NCBI GenBank assembly: GCA_947623455.1
Contig: OX392536.1
Location: 32,741,465 to 32,805,464, forward strand
Source: Mimachlamys varia
Taxonomy: Eukaryota > Mollusca > Bivalvia > Pectinida > Pectinidae
Reading direction: 5' to 3'
Length of the DNA stretch: 64,000 bases
Shown here: positions 23,000 through 34,299 of the stretch, one piece after another
Position numbering within the stretch: the stretch's first letter is position 1
How the letters are laid out: each line of letters begins with the position of its first letter
Notes under the pieces: model-generated
The model's database searches: none
What the model was told of the DNA's origin: nothing
What the model saw: the letters and a program-made list of their open reading frames with translations, nothing else
Made by a program: the position numbers and the translations under genes

Positions 23000-23726
23000 A
23001 ATAAGAGAATACCAAAGCGTCAACATAATCATAATCCAAACTCAAAATCGATTAAACCTGGGGCAAAACCTGAACAAAGGAAAGATTCACATGGACACCC
23101 TTGCAAAAGCACAACAGAATAAGACCAGGTGTTCCGGAAGAGTAAGCGTCTTCTGCTTCATCGACGTCAACCGCCATGTAAATCTTTGTCACATCCAAGT
23201 AAACATCAAGTTCTCAAAATGAAAACCGAGTATCATTGTCAATCACAACAAGTAAACACGCAAATGAGCATACTCAAAAACGTCCATCTTCATATCACTT
23301 AACCTGCCCATAGTTCTGATCAACCTGCATCTCTCAAATCCTTGTGTTGTTAGTTTGTTCGTCAGCATTCGACATCGATCACGAAAATCCCGATATTTAG
23401 AGCAAGCCCTGGAATACCGAATCAACTGCGAAATGTAAACACTATAGGTCGGAGAAGCAGGGATATTACTATCAAGAAATGGAAAGTTAACGATCGGAAA
23501 ATTGAAATCATCACGTTTATCGTATAGCTTAGTAGTAAGCTGTCCATGTTGGTCGTAGTATAAGTAGAGATCGAGATAACTTCAGTAACCTGCATTTCTC
23601 GAATTCTTGCTCGTTTGTTCGTCAGCAGCAGATATTTATCACAAAAATCTCAAGATTCAAATAAATCTCTAGAATACTGAATCAACTGCGACACGTAAAC
23701 ACCATAGGTCGGAGTAATTATGAACT
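23000..23726 (-). mobile_element. Retroelement family R, minus copy plus an adjacent second RT fragment
   Basis: 3' end AGAGAATACCAAAGCGTCAA, tail, then an RT remnant. The open frame at 23,243-23,425 encodes IRYSRACSKYRDFRDRCRML and LTTQGFERCRLIRTMG. About 45 bp corresponding to the KFYGRH segment and the base of the tail is deleted near 23,305. A second same-strand RT fragment (GCATTTCTCGAATTCTTGCT onward) is appended at 23,583-23,726, so two copies are joined here. Confidence 0.7.
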
Positions 23727-24114
23727 GAAAATGCAATTTCGTAGATGGTTTGTTTTTGATCCGTTTTCTGTGCTTGGAATTGCAAAAGACAATTGTAATT
23801 GTTTTTGCTATATAACACAAGTTATGCTTAAATTTGTTTTGTCAAAGGATATGAATTCAATATGAGGGTTTCTATGAGTTACAGAGCAAACTGTTCATAT
23901 CGTGATAATATTAATATACCTGTACTAATAAAACATACATACATGTGTATGAGATATCCGTTTGTTATCCTCGTATAATTAATGATTCTAACGCGCTTTA
24001 ACATACAATATACATGTTTAATAAATATTCTAATGTTTATATGTAAAAGAAAATAGCTACAATATGGAATCCGTATGCCTATCGTTATTCCATTTTTCAA
24101 AATGACTTCTCAGT

Positions 24115-24220
24115 GGTCTCCTTAAAAATCTTTCCTTTGTTCATATTTTGTCCATAGTTTAATCGATTCTATGTTCGGATTATGGTTTTGTTGATTCTTC
24201 GATATTCTCTGAATTTTTTT
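24115..24220 (+). mobile_element. Retroelement family R, 3' tail fragment
   Basis: The last ~100 bp of the family only: AAATCTTTCCTTTGTTCATA, TTTAATCGATTC, TTCGGATTATGGTTTTGTTG, ATATTCTCTGAATTTTTTT. Confidence 0.6.
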
Positions 24221-25009
24221 GGAACAAAATTTTGAAATTGTATTAAATCAAACTTAATTTGCGTTCTCAAGAATTACGCTATCTAAACATAAGATGTACT
24301 ATTGTACAGTTATAACCTATACGCGGCCTTTTTAAAGCTCCAATTTGTATGCGGTTGAACAATATATGTGTATATTTAGTATGATTTACATCCCTTCATT
24401 GTATTATATTTAGTTTGCCAACCTTGTTGTGATACTAAAACAATATTGATTGCGTAATTGGATCGTTATTGGATCAACCTTTGTCGTAATGCTATCAATT
24501 CAGTTGTTTCCAAGACTTATTTTGCTGTTAACAAAATGGTTTGGAATACCTAAATAAAAGAAAATGAGTATTTGAATATTGTTATCTAAGTTTGTCAGCA
24601 ATATGAATTTGTATTAAAAAACCATAATTACATTTTCTTAGGATTGTTAATTTGAAGCTTGAACATTACATGTTGCATTTATCATAAAAAACGATAATTT
24701 TAAGAAGGTGCAAATCCATTGAATTTGTTTCTGTTTGATAGATACAAAAAAACTAATGTGATCTTCAAATCAATCTGAAGCATCCCCTCGCCAAAAACAT
24801 TTCGTCTTTTAGAACATTTGAATTTCCCACTTTGTACACTACTATATCTCATTACAATTAAAACGAATATCTCTATTCTCTCAATAAGAGACATTTCTTT
24901 TTAACGAGATGATAACGATAATACACATTAAAAGTAATATATAGTTGTCGGCAATTTTGGAAAATACTGATGATAGTGCAAATGATTGAACTCCTTGTCC
25001 GACTAGCTG

Positions 25010-25650
25010 ACTTGATTTTTGTTTTCATATGATGCTGAATTTGTCGAGGAGGTTATCAGAACAGATAAAAGAGCCTTGCCAGATATTTTAATATATCCTC
25101 GATACTATACCTGTATATTCTGTAAACAAAAAAGGGTTTGCTGACCATATCAATCGTATTTACCCTTCTGATTTTGATTCAAGGATACAACAAATTCATC
25201 TTCTTCAGCTACCTACCCCGATCTTTACTTCTATACTACTGTATATGAATATGATTCCATTTTCCGAACTTTACTTACTTGACAGTAACATTCCGATTTC
25301 GTGATAGATAGCGGCAACTGACCAACACACAACATCAGGATTTGAAATATAAAGGTTGATAAAGAATATCGACTGGTTTCACGGTCGCCAATATGATCTT
25401 AAAGGAAATATTCTATATTTTGTATGATATGAAGGTTGACATTTTTATTTATTATGCTCATTGGTTCAAACTTTATTTTATTGGGGTTATAACAATAGTA
25501 TATACCAATAATACAAACTTAAGGATATAAAGCGATTCAAAAGACGCTTCCCTTCCAGAACACATGGTTTTATTGTCTTGTACTTTTCTTTATTCGTCCA
25601 TAGTTTCATTTATTTTGAGCTCTGATGATTGCTTCGCCGTCTCGAACATA
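25010..25650 (+). mobile_element. Retroelement family R, degenerate longer plus copy
   Basis: It includes sequence upstream of the usual truncation point, shared with the copy at 30.2 kb (GCTGACTTGATTTTTGTTTTC; GACCATATCAATCGTATTTA), then decayed RT and tail ending near 25,650. No reading frame survives. Confidence 0.5.
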
Positions 25651-25820
25651 AAAGAACGGAGAATACCAAAGCGTCAACAAAACAATAATCCGAACTCAAA
25701 ATCGATTTAACTAGTGGCAAAATGGGAACAAAGGAAATATTTACATTGAGACCCTCGTAAAAATACAAGAGAATAAGACCAGATGTTCCAGAAGAGTAAG
25801 CGTCTTCTTCTTCTTTTAAC
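25650..25820 (-). mobile_element. Retroelement family R, minus tail copy
   Basis: It begins GAGAATACCAAAGCGTCAAC and ends near AGTAAGCGTCTTCTTCTTC. It abuts the preceding plus copy tail to tail. Confidence 0.65.
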
Positions 25821-26137
25821 TTATATATATTATGAAATAGAAGAGTAGTATATCCAGTAGCGTTATATCTGATACCAGTTTGAAATGAAAGTTGTGTCAT
25901 TTTGAGTTATACTAAACAACTTTTTACATCTTTTGTAATACAAGTACTACATACCATAACAAAATATAGGTAATGATAATTTAAACAAATACTTATTCTC
26001 CTGTCGCTACAGCTTTGAATGTAGTCAATAGAGAATATCGATGTTATTAGTCAATATTAAAAACATGTAAGTTTCCACTGCAGTAAAGAAATTATTCATA
26101 TTGTCTTGTATTTTAAAAAAAAATCAAGAAAAAAAAT

Positions 26138-26290
26138 CAGAGAATACCGTAGCGTTTACAAAACCATAAGCCAAACTCAAAACTAATCAAACTCAAAACT
26201 TATCAAACTCAAAACTAATCAAACTCAAAACTAAGCAAACTCAAAACTAATCAAACTAGGGGCAAAATATGAACAAAAGAAAGATATGTT
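26138..26290 (-). mobile_element. Retroelement family R, 3' end with internal minisatellite
   Basis: Tail start AGAGAATACCGTAGCGTT, then AACCATAAGCC. The tract that is normally a single ACTCAAAATCGATTAAAC has expanded into five 16-bp units (26,176-26,255) before GGGGCAAAATATGAAC resumes. Confidence 0.7.
26176..26255 (+). repeat. Minisatellite, 5 x 16 bp
   Basis: Five units of CTCAAAACTAATCAAA. Units 1, 3 and 5 are identical; units 2 and 4 carry one substitution each. It lies inside the 3' tail of a retroelement copy. Confidence 0.9.
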
Positions 26291-27365
26291 TATAAAGATA
26301 TATACAACTGTACCGTTATTCCAGTGTGTCATCATAACATTTTGTTGTATTTAACTTGTCAAAGGGTGATTATGACTGTAATGAGGTTTATGAACATATA
26401 CAAGGGTAATCAACATACATCAAACGCCATACCCCCTGGTCACCTCTCAGGGTATAATTGATTGGTGATATAGCCGGCGACTTATTACTGTGAGTATCTC
26501 CTCAAATATCTTGTTGGTCACGGGAGATTAATATGTACGCAGATTAGTCCCTGGTTTTGTCCCACGGACTAAGGAGAGTTCTCGTCCATGAAATGTTTAC
26601 ACGAAGCATTGTTAGTTTTATTTTCTCACCTTCATCTTGTTTGATTACATAAATTTATGTTTTTAGTGGTGGCATTTTAAAATAAATTCATAATAGTTTA
26701 TAAGAAAATGCAATGCTTCATATAATGTAACTTTATATAAACGTCTGCATTAGTCACTTTATAACAAGACTTTAAGAATTGATTCATCAAGCTGAGTATA
26801 CTTGGTGCAGAGTGCCAATGTTACAGCGACTATCGCGTACTCGCTGATTACACGTCTTTCATCTGTGACGGGATGGGGTGCGTTTATCAGATGAGTAATA
26901 TCAAATCTTTATGAATGGTATAGTAGCAGTATTCCTCTCTACAATATACAAATTTTAATAATGCATGAAATATATCAACAAAATATTCTTCTTGACAGTT
27001 ATCATGTAAGATACTGTGAAACTTAAATGTATATCTTATTTAACGCCGTGGTTTCTTTCATCTCTGTAATTATAAAACATGATTTAATATTTTTCCTATT
27101 TTGTTTGGTCTTTTGAAATAAAGTGAAGCAATGATAAGCGTCATGTACCACATAGAGGGAGCGTTGATAAAAACAAATAATGGAGATAAGAAACATTTAA
27201 ATAACTCAAAAAGACAGCTTTCTTTTTCATGCAGATGGATGATATGTACGATATATACATGTATGCTGAAATGGTGCAAATCGAGCTATATCGTAAATGG
27301 AGTAAGTCAGAAATCAAAGAAAAGGGAAATTAAAACCAAATTGAAATCAATGGCATGAATAAATG

Positions 27366-27525
27366 AAGACAAAATAAATAGAGAATACCAAAGCGTCAAC
27401 AAAAACATAAACCGAAATCGATTAAAATAGGGGCAAAATATTAACTAAGGGGAAAGATCTACATGAAGACCCATGCAAAAGTACAAGAGAGTAAGACCAT
27501 GTGTTTTGGTAGAGTAACAGAGTAA
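27366..27525 (-). mobile_element. Retroelement family R, minus tail copy
   Basis: AGAGAATACCAAAGCGTCAA, GGGGCAAAATATTAAC, TACATGAAGACCCATG, ending near GTAGAGTAACAG. It is 5'-truncated. Confidence 0.65.
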
Positions 27526-27536
27526 CGTTGATAATA

Positions 27537-27752
27537 ATATGATATTACAAGTGTCAAATCTTAGGTGACTTAATGCAATTATGCTTATTGTGTAATATTA
27601 CAAGTCTGGGGTGACAGAGTAAAAACATTAATAATTGTTATATTTTAAGTCTGAGGTGGTATGGTAACAATATTTTCTGTGTAATATTACAAATCTGAGA
27701 TGACAGGGTAAAACCAATAATAACTGTTATAATAAAAGTCTGAAGTGACATA
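27537..27752 (+). repeat. Diverged tandem repeat, ~45-50 bp unit, about 5 copies
   Basis: The units share GTAATATTACAAGTCTGAGG, TGACAGGGTAAAA and AATAATAACTGT. Alternate units (TATTACAA against TATTTTAA/TAATAAAA) are more alike, suggesting an older dimeric unit. The array begins directly after a retroelement tail. Confidence 0.65.
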
Positions 27753-28756
27753 CCACATGCTTATAGATGATCCGACATCGTAAGCCAGCGTACCTATCAT
27801 TCAAAACCAATTGCAAGTTGACATTTAATATTAGAAGCTGTTCAAATGGATAATCATCATTATTACTCCTGATGAGTATCTGTGATCGGAGCACGTGCTG
27901 ATGTATGATAAATATTATTGTTCTCATGGGCGCACGTGCATGTACAAAATGACGCAGTCGAACATATTATTTCTCTGGTTTCCCTATAGATACATACATA
28001 AAGATATCGCTATGTATTTTTCTATGGGAAAATACGGGCAAGTTTGCATTAAAGATCGAGGAGTTGATACACATATGGGGTAGGTTAAAGGAGGGATATT
28101 AAGAAGGGAGGGGGGCTTTTGATGTTAAGGGATGTCCTACCTAGTTTAGAGGTATTAAAGTGCGCTGGGGGCCGTGAAATGCTGCCACCGAACTGTGAAC
28201 ATCGCTATAATGTGATTTAACATAAAATGATCGTTTTACCCTGATAGTGGACACGCGGTGGGGCTAGGGTGAGGACTGTGAGTGGGCTCACCAGCGACTT
28301 TGTGAATTCTAAAAGCAGAAGAAACGTAAAATGAAAAAAATTCGGTACAAGTAATAAAAGTTATATTTTTTCAATTTTATCTTTTAAGTTTATTTTGATA
28401 GAAGTCTAAATTAACATATTTTATTTCTATGGGCAATTTTCAAAAGGAACATTCATATTGACATATAATAACAATTACTGTTTTATGGAGATGGACATAG
28501 AGACGCTGTGACTTCTGTCAAATATTACATTGACACTAATATTTTGAAGTGTAAATAATGTTTATTTCATATTTTCATTGAAAATAACCTGTTTATTAAT
28601 GACTTTTCACTGATTTTTTTTAAACTGAAAACTATTCAATTTTTCTGACATTTTGTTTAGGGTGATCGACCAAAGTTTCATTATGCCATCGAAATTATTC
28701 TTACTTAGACGTAAAGGTAAAAACGGTTTTTGATGTTTAACGCTTATACATCAATG

Positions 28757-28786
28757 ATGACGTAACACACACATATGCTGCACCAA
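28757..28786 (-). repeat. Dispersed repeat X, partial copy 3
   Basis: Only the GATGACGTAACACACACATA...GCTGCACC end is present. Similarity stops abruptly after GCACC. Confidence 0.6.
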
Positions 28787-29261
28787 TATTGAAGGAAGTA
28801 TGACTCTTCTTTGCAAGAAATGTATCAGATTATATGAATATCGTAAAACCTGCATCGGACATCGCGTCAGAATATTTTCCTCGCAGATTTACTATTCAGA
28901 TTCAGATGAAGCGATATAACTACAGGACTTTATTTAGTATATTCATAAAGTCTTACAATGAAATAGTAGAAAAATAAAGAAATAAGGTTTAGAAGCAATT
29001 TTTAAATTGCCTATAAATTAGTCTTCAAACGTGACGAGTCACAGGCACTAGCCTTGTGAATCCAAAAACCTACATTATGTTTATCCAACACCTACATGAC
29101 ATTTATGATCAGAACTCAAGATCTTCGTTGTACACAATCTGAAATTATGCAGAACTAGTTATAAATTACTTCTAAATTAATAAATTAAAGGGGTTTACCC
29201 ACCTGACCCTTCTGCTTCTACATTAGTTTATAAATTTTAGATTCCCACCTTTTCGCCCTTA

Positions 29262-29367
29262 GCATCACTGAAGAGTCCTAGGAGGACGAAATAGCTTTAT
29301 GATGCAGTTCAATTTCTTTTCCAGCATACGGTATCTATTACTAAGTTTAAAAGGGGTGCCAGTTTGG
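29262..29367 (+). repeat. Dispersed repeat X, partial copy 4
   Basis: It begins CTGAAGAGTCCTAGGAGGAC, continues GCAGTTCAATTTC and stops at AAAGGGGTGC. This is the same breakpoint, within a few bases, at which copy 3 begins, so copies 3 and 4 together make up one element with one part inverted. Confidence 0.6.
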
Positions 29368-29458
29368 GCCTTTCAGTGATAAGGCTAACATTTTGCAGGA
29401 AGATAATTTAAGGTCAGTTGCATATTGTATTATGTTCAAAACATCTGATTTTGTGTGG

Positions 29459-29580
29459 GCTCATAGAAAATTTGGGGGTCAAAGTGGGGGAGTGTAAAAT
29501 GAAAATTTTGTTTTTGAAGTTCTCACGGACTGAAAAACCTAGACACTCCTCCCAATTTAACCCCAAAATGTTCTATGAGC
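29459..29580. repeat. Foldback element (long hairpin)
   Basis: Arms 29,459-29,495 (GCTCATAGAAAATTTGGGGG ... GAGTGT) and 29,543-29,580 (ACACTCCTCCC ... GTTCTATGAGC) are inverted copies with several mismatches and one indel, separated by 47 bp. Confidence 0.75.
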
Positions 29581-30189
29581 TTTTGTGATCTCGACTCTGG
29601 TTGGCTCCCTTTTTTAAACTGGCCAATCAGCGATTACATAAAATGGACAACATATAGTTATACTTTTTGACGACTGTTTAAATCGTAAGTGTTAGATTGT
29701 GTGGCAGTTATTATAATATAAAAAACAGATCAGAACATATAAATGGCCTATAGTGTTCAAATTTATAGAATAATAACGATGTTTGCTTTCAATGATAACA
29801 TGTATCACATATTTTCTTCCTCTTATTTTTTCAAAAGGTATATCTTTTTATTGATATCTTTAAAGACACAATGCCCTTATTGTCTACACGTCCCATGTAG
29901 AGCACCAGGTGGGTGTACTCGATCTCACATCGGTGTACCCGGTGACACCAGACGGATACCATATTATTTTCTTTAAATCTTGACTAGGGGTATATGATTG
30001 TGCAGTATCATATCGACTCACGTTCTGAAACATGACGTCATTTGATGCGACACGACATAATGTCATTAAATATGGTCAACTGAAGAATGAATGTCGGCAT
30101 CCGAAATCGCTTGACTTAAAATGGTTTCTAAATACAAAAGTTTATAGCAATAGAACATCAGTTTTCTAGCAGACAGTTTCCCTTTCAAT

Positions 30190-31015
30190 GGGAGCAATCT
30201 GTTTTCCACTCTTAGCTGACTTGGTTTTGTTTTCATACGAGGCTGAATTGGTACAGGGCTTTTCAGGACAGGTAACAAAATCCTTTCCAAATCTTTTGAT
30301 TTCACTTTCAGATATATTGTCGATGTATTGTCTATAAGTAACAAGAAGTTGACTTACTAGGTTGATCGTATATGGCCTTCTGAGCTTGAAATAAAGGACA
30401 CAACAGACTCTTGTAAATAGGTCGCTTACTGCAATCGTATGACCATTATGGACAGCTTACCGTTAAGTTATACCCAAGATAAGATAAATGTGATGATTTC
30501 CGTTTTCCGGTCATTATCATCCCATTTCTTGAGAGTAGCATCCTTGCATTTCCAACCTATGTTGTTATATGTTGCAGTTGATTGATTATTCTTCGGCTTG
30601 CTCTTAACATCGAGATTTTCTTGAAAGGTGTTGGTTCTGACAAACAAACTTACGACAAAGGGATGCGAGAGAATCAGATTGATGAAGACTATGAGCGAGT
30701 TTTATGGTCGCCATCCAGGCCTCATTGATAGTGTGTATCATTTTATGGCATGAAGGTGGACGTTTTTGACTATGCTTTGACTTGTTGTAATTGGAAATGG
30801 TGACTACGTTCTCGCTTCGAGGACTTGATGTTTACTAGGATGTGACTAAGATTTACACGTCGGGTGTTGTCGATAAAGCAAAAGGCGCTTACTCTTCCGG
30901 AACACATGGTCGTATTCCCTTGTACTAATACAAAGGTATCAATGTAAATCCTCATATGTTCATGTGTTGCCACTGGTTACATAAATCTGGATTATGGTTC
31001 TTTTGACAATTTCAT
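30190..31015 (+). mobile_element. Retroelement family R, longest copy, with degenerate RT catalytic motif
   Basis: This is the longest recognisable copy. Near 30,307 the frame reads FRYIVDVLSIS, which matches the palm motif of a reverse transcriptase (F-x-Y-x-D-D) with the first aspartate replaced (YIVD). It is followed by IWPSELEIKDTTDS, a decayed RT end and the tail to about 31,015. Frameshifts and stops throughout make it dead. It is the main reason to call the family a retroelement. Its exact clade cannot be assigned by eye. Confidence 0.65.
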
Positions 31016-31860
31016 ACAGGTTGCTTTGTTTATGTTTGGAATCGTATCCAATAATTGGATGCAGGCTGGAATATTATAAATATTCCTTTCAATTCTTAAT
31101 TCAGATCGAAGCGATCGATATTGTTTCTTTGTCTCACTATTACAATTGCAAAGTATTGAATATACCCAGGACGGATTTACGCCGTGCATGTGTTTTATAT
31201 TCTCCGTATCACGTGGTCCGATAACAATGAGTGAGCCTGTTACAATGACATAACGAGCGCGTTACACAGTAGGGGGCAGGTTAGTAGTATTCCCGGGATG
31301 TAAGTGGTATCAGATAGCGGGTATTCTAACATTATTAGAGGCCATTAATTGCCACTCACGGCCCGGAATCTGTTATTTCTCATGTTGTATTGGCGCTAAT
31401 GTTTACCTTATATCTTTCACTGGGCCTAGATTGTCCGATGACGGCTCCGTGCCTTAGCTTGTGTGTGGATAAATTATGTTCAAAGTCGGGATGTCTGTTC
31501 TTAATACGATTTCTATAGAAAAACAATCAAAGGAATGATTTCGCCGTTTATTATATGTCCATTGTGGGCCTATTTTAAGTGCTACTATTTTGAATAAATT
31601 ACATTCTCTGCCACACCCAACCCCCCGGTGGCAATAACAAACAATCATTGATTGTCCACAACGCACTAACGATGCCATTTAATAACCATTAGTTATCAAC
31701 ATTACAATTCAATATACATAACACCATTACCATACATAAATCTATACTGCATATATCTATGTACTAACTTTCGTATCATAGTTACATAGTTCGCTAAATG
31801 ATTCTTATAATTACAAAAACAAATTTTCTGCTCGACCTAGACCACCGAGTGCGTTGCCTG

Positions 31861-31985
31861 AACTGACCTGGCACTGCACGTGCCACAGGTACCTCAAGTA
31901 CCGCCACCTGGCGGTCAGACTGGCAGAGAAAGTAATTTCCCGCTAATTCCGGTGTCAACCGCGGGAAATATGATTGGTGCAAGAT
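31861..31985. promoter_or_regulatory. Palindrome cluster with paired E2F-type sites
   Basis: Three consecutive perfect inverted repeats: TGGCACtgcacGTGCCA (31,869-31,885), GGTACctcaaGTACC (31,888-31,902) and CCGCCacctGGCGG (31,901-31,914). They are followed by TTTCCCGC (31,936-31,943) and its inverse GCGGGAAA (31,961-31,968), then ATTGG (inverse CCAAT). It is GC-rich against an AT-rich background. It looks regulatory, but no associated gene is visible. Confidence 0.4.
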
Positions 31986-32279
31986 GCGATGAGGATGAAA
32001 ACATAGAGAGGTCAGTGATGCTAATATCCGTACGTCTTAATTCTACAGGGCGAGTTAAACGAGTGTTCGGGTGGGGGTCGTTATGTATAATTACATACTT
32101 CTGTTCATGAATTGGATGTTCCTCCACCAACAGTCTTCAAAGCAATAAATTTAACGTAGTTTGTGTTTGCATTTTCCTTGTGATCATTCATTTAGGTAAT
32201 TGAGGAATTGTGATTATTTTCAATTTTTAATATCTCAAGTTCATTATTTCAACTACGCATATAACAAATTGCCAAGGGG

Positions 32280-33165
32280 TTATTTTGCAGAAACAGTATC
32301 CATCGGGTTTATCTGTATTTAATCTTAATATATTTACAATGTATTTTGTCAATAAATAATATGTTTGCTGACCATGTCGATAGTATATGCCCTTCTGAAC
32401 TTCATCATGTGTATTCCTTGAACTTTAAATTAAACTATGACCAACATGCTCAGCTTTTTACTAAGCTATATCAATAAACATGACTACTGCGGTTTTTCGA
32501 TCTTGAGTTTTCCTTTTCTTCGGCGTCACATCACTGCTAATCTCATTAAGAAATATTCTGTATTCTTGTAAGATATGAAAGAATGGAAAATACCGAAGCG
32601 AAGCTAAAGAAGAGTAATCGTCTTCTGCTTTGTCGACGACACCCATTATGTAGATCTTAGTTACATCCAAGTAAACATCAAGTCCTCAAAATGAGAACCG
32701 AGTCATCATACTTAATCACAAGAAAGCACACTAATGATCATACTCAAAAACGTCCATATTTATATCACGCAAAGATACAAAGTAAATCTCGATGAGGAAA
32801 AGATAGTGACCATGAAAAATGCCCTTACTTCTCATCAACCTGCATAACTCGAATACCTATGTAGGAAAATTGAAATGGAAGGGGATGTTTTTGAATATGC
32901 TCATTAGAATGCCAACTTGTTGTGATTAAGAATGATTCCTCATTTCTGACGTTGAGGACGTGACATTAACTTGAATATTACTTAGATTTACATGGCGGGT
33001 GTAGTTGATTAAGCAAAAGACACCTACTCTTCTCGAACACCTGGTCAAATATTAGTGTACCTTTATGTGTAAGCCTCTCCGCATATTTTGTTCCTTGTTT
33101 GATCGATTTTGAGTTTGGAATATGGTCTTGCGGTATTCTCTGATTTCTTTTTGTAATATATAACG
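32280..33165 (+). mobile_element. Retroelement family R, plus copy interrupted by a minus copy (nested)
   Basis: The outer plus copy spans 32,280-32,587 and 32,874-33,165. The break falls inside the sequence normally read GATATGAAGATGGACGTTTTT. The inner minus copy is 32,588-32,873, starting at AAATACCGAAGCG. AATGGA flanks it on both sides (32,582-32,587 and 32,874-32,879), a likely 6-bp target duplication. The outer copy ends at GCGGTATTCTCTGATTTC. Confidence 0.7.
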
Positions 33166-34299
33166 GACGCTATAGAATAAGCACAAGACTAATCGGCATG
33201 TTCACAAAATACATGTAGACATCAGAAACATAGTTCCGTCTTCCGGGAACAATCAATGAATCAGCGCCACCTCTGTATCCGTGTCAACGTCTCGGCGAAA
33301 TAGTCATGTGTTGTATGATCGTTTACCCAAATTATTGTGTAAACTGCGGTATACACGTATACTTCAGTTTTCATTAAAGAAACATGTTGATGATATGCAA
33401 AACTCTCCTTATAAATATCTACATTACCCAAGGAGCACGCTTAGTGTATAATGGGGTAATTTAAAAAAATGAGTTTTATAATTTTGCAGTTTAAGAAATA
33501 TGCTGAAGATGTGCAATTATGCCAAATCATCAACGTATTGTGTTTTAAATATCTATATATAATTGATATTGAAGTCAAATCAGAAAGATCCCATTTTTTG
33601 TAATTACACTTTGCAACATCACTACACTCATGTCCCTTTCACAAAGTCAATGAAGTGTTACTCTTCATAGTGCTTACGTTTGGAATATCAGCGTTTCTAG
33701 CAGGATAAAACGACAGAAGCAAAATCAAATGTTTATTCAATTCATGACTATTCTGAACCGATTTGCTGTACTAACCTGAGAATCAAGAGAAGGAGGGAGT
33801 GAGATTGGTTTGACAGAGACCAGGCGTGGCTATTTTCACTGTACTGGCCATGCTCCGTACACACTGACGATGGCTTGTCCCCCTCCCCGGCTTCCTCCCC
33901 CGTCACTCTGTCTCCCCCAACGAAAACTATTTACTCTGTGGTAGACCCATTGGTGCGCTTTTGTACAAACAGATTCAGCTATGCTATCTTTTATCTTTGG
34001 TTTGTATGGTTAATTCTCAGTATATAAATATATATTATGCGTACATACGAATGGTTTTCTCTGGTTAGAATCACGTATGATTTCAGGAATTAATCACAAA
34101 TATATTTATATACAGTGTGAATATTCGATAGTGAATCCCACGATCTAGTATGCTTTACTCCTACCCAGCGCTTTTCCATTAAAGGAAACAACCCAAGTTC
34201 CTAAGATATTTGATCACAGACATGTATTTATCAATAATCGTCGTCTCTTTAATTTAACTAAGTGGTGATGTATAATTTACGCATTTAGGCAATTTAGCG

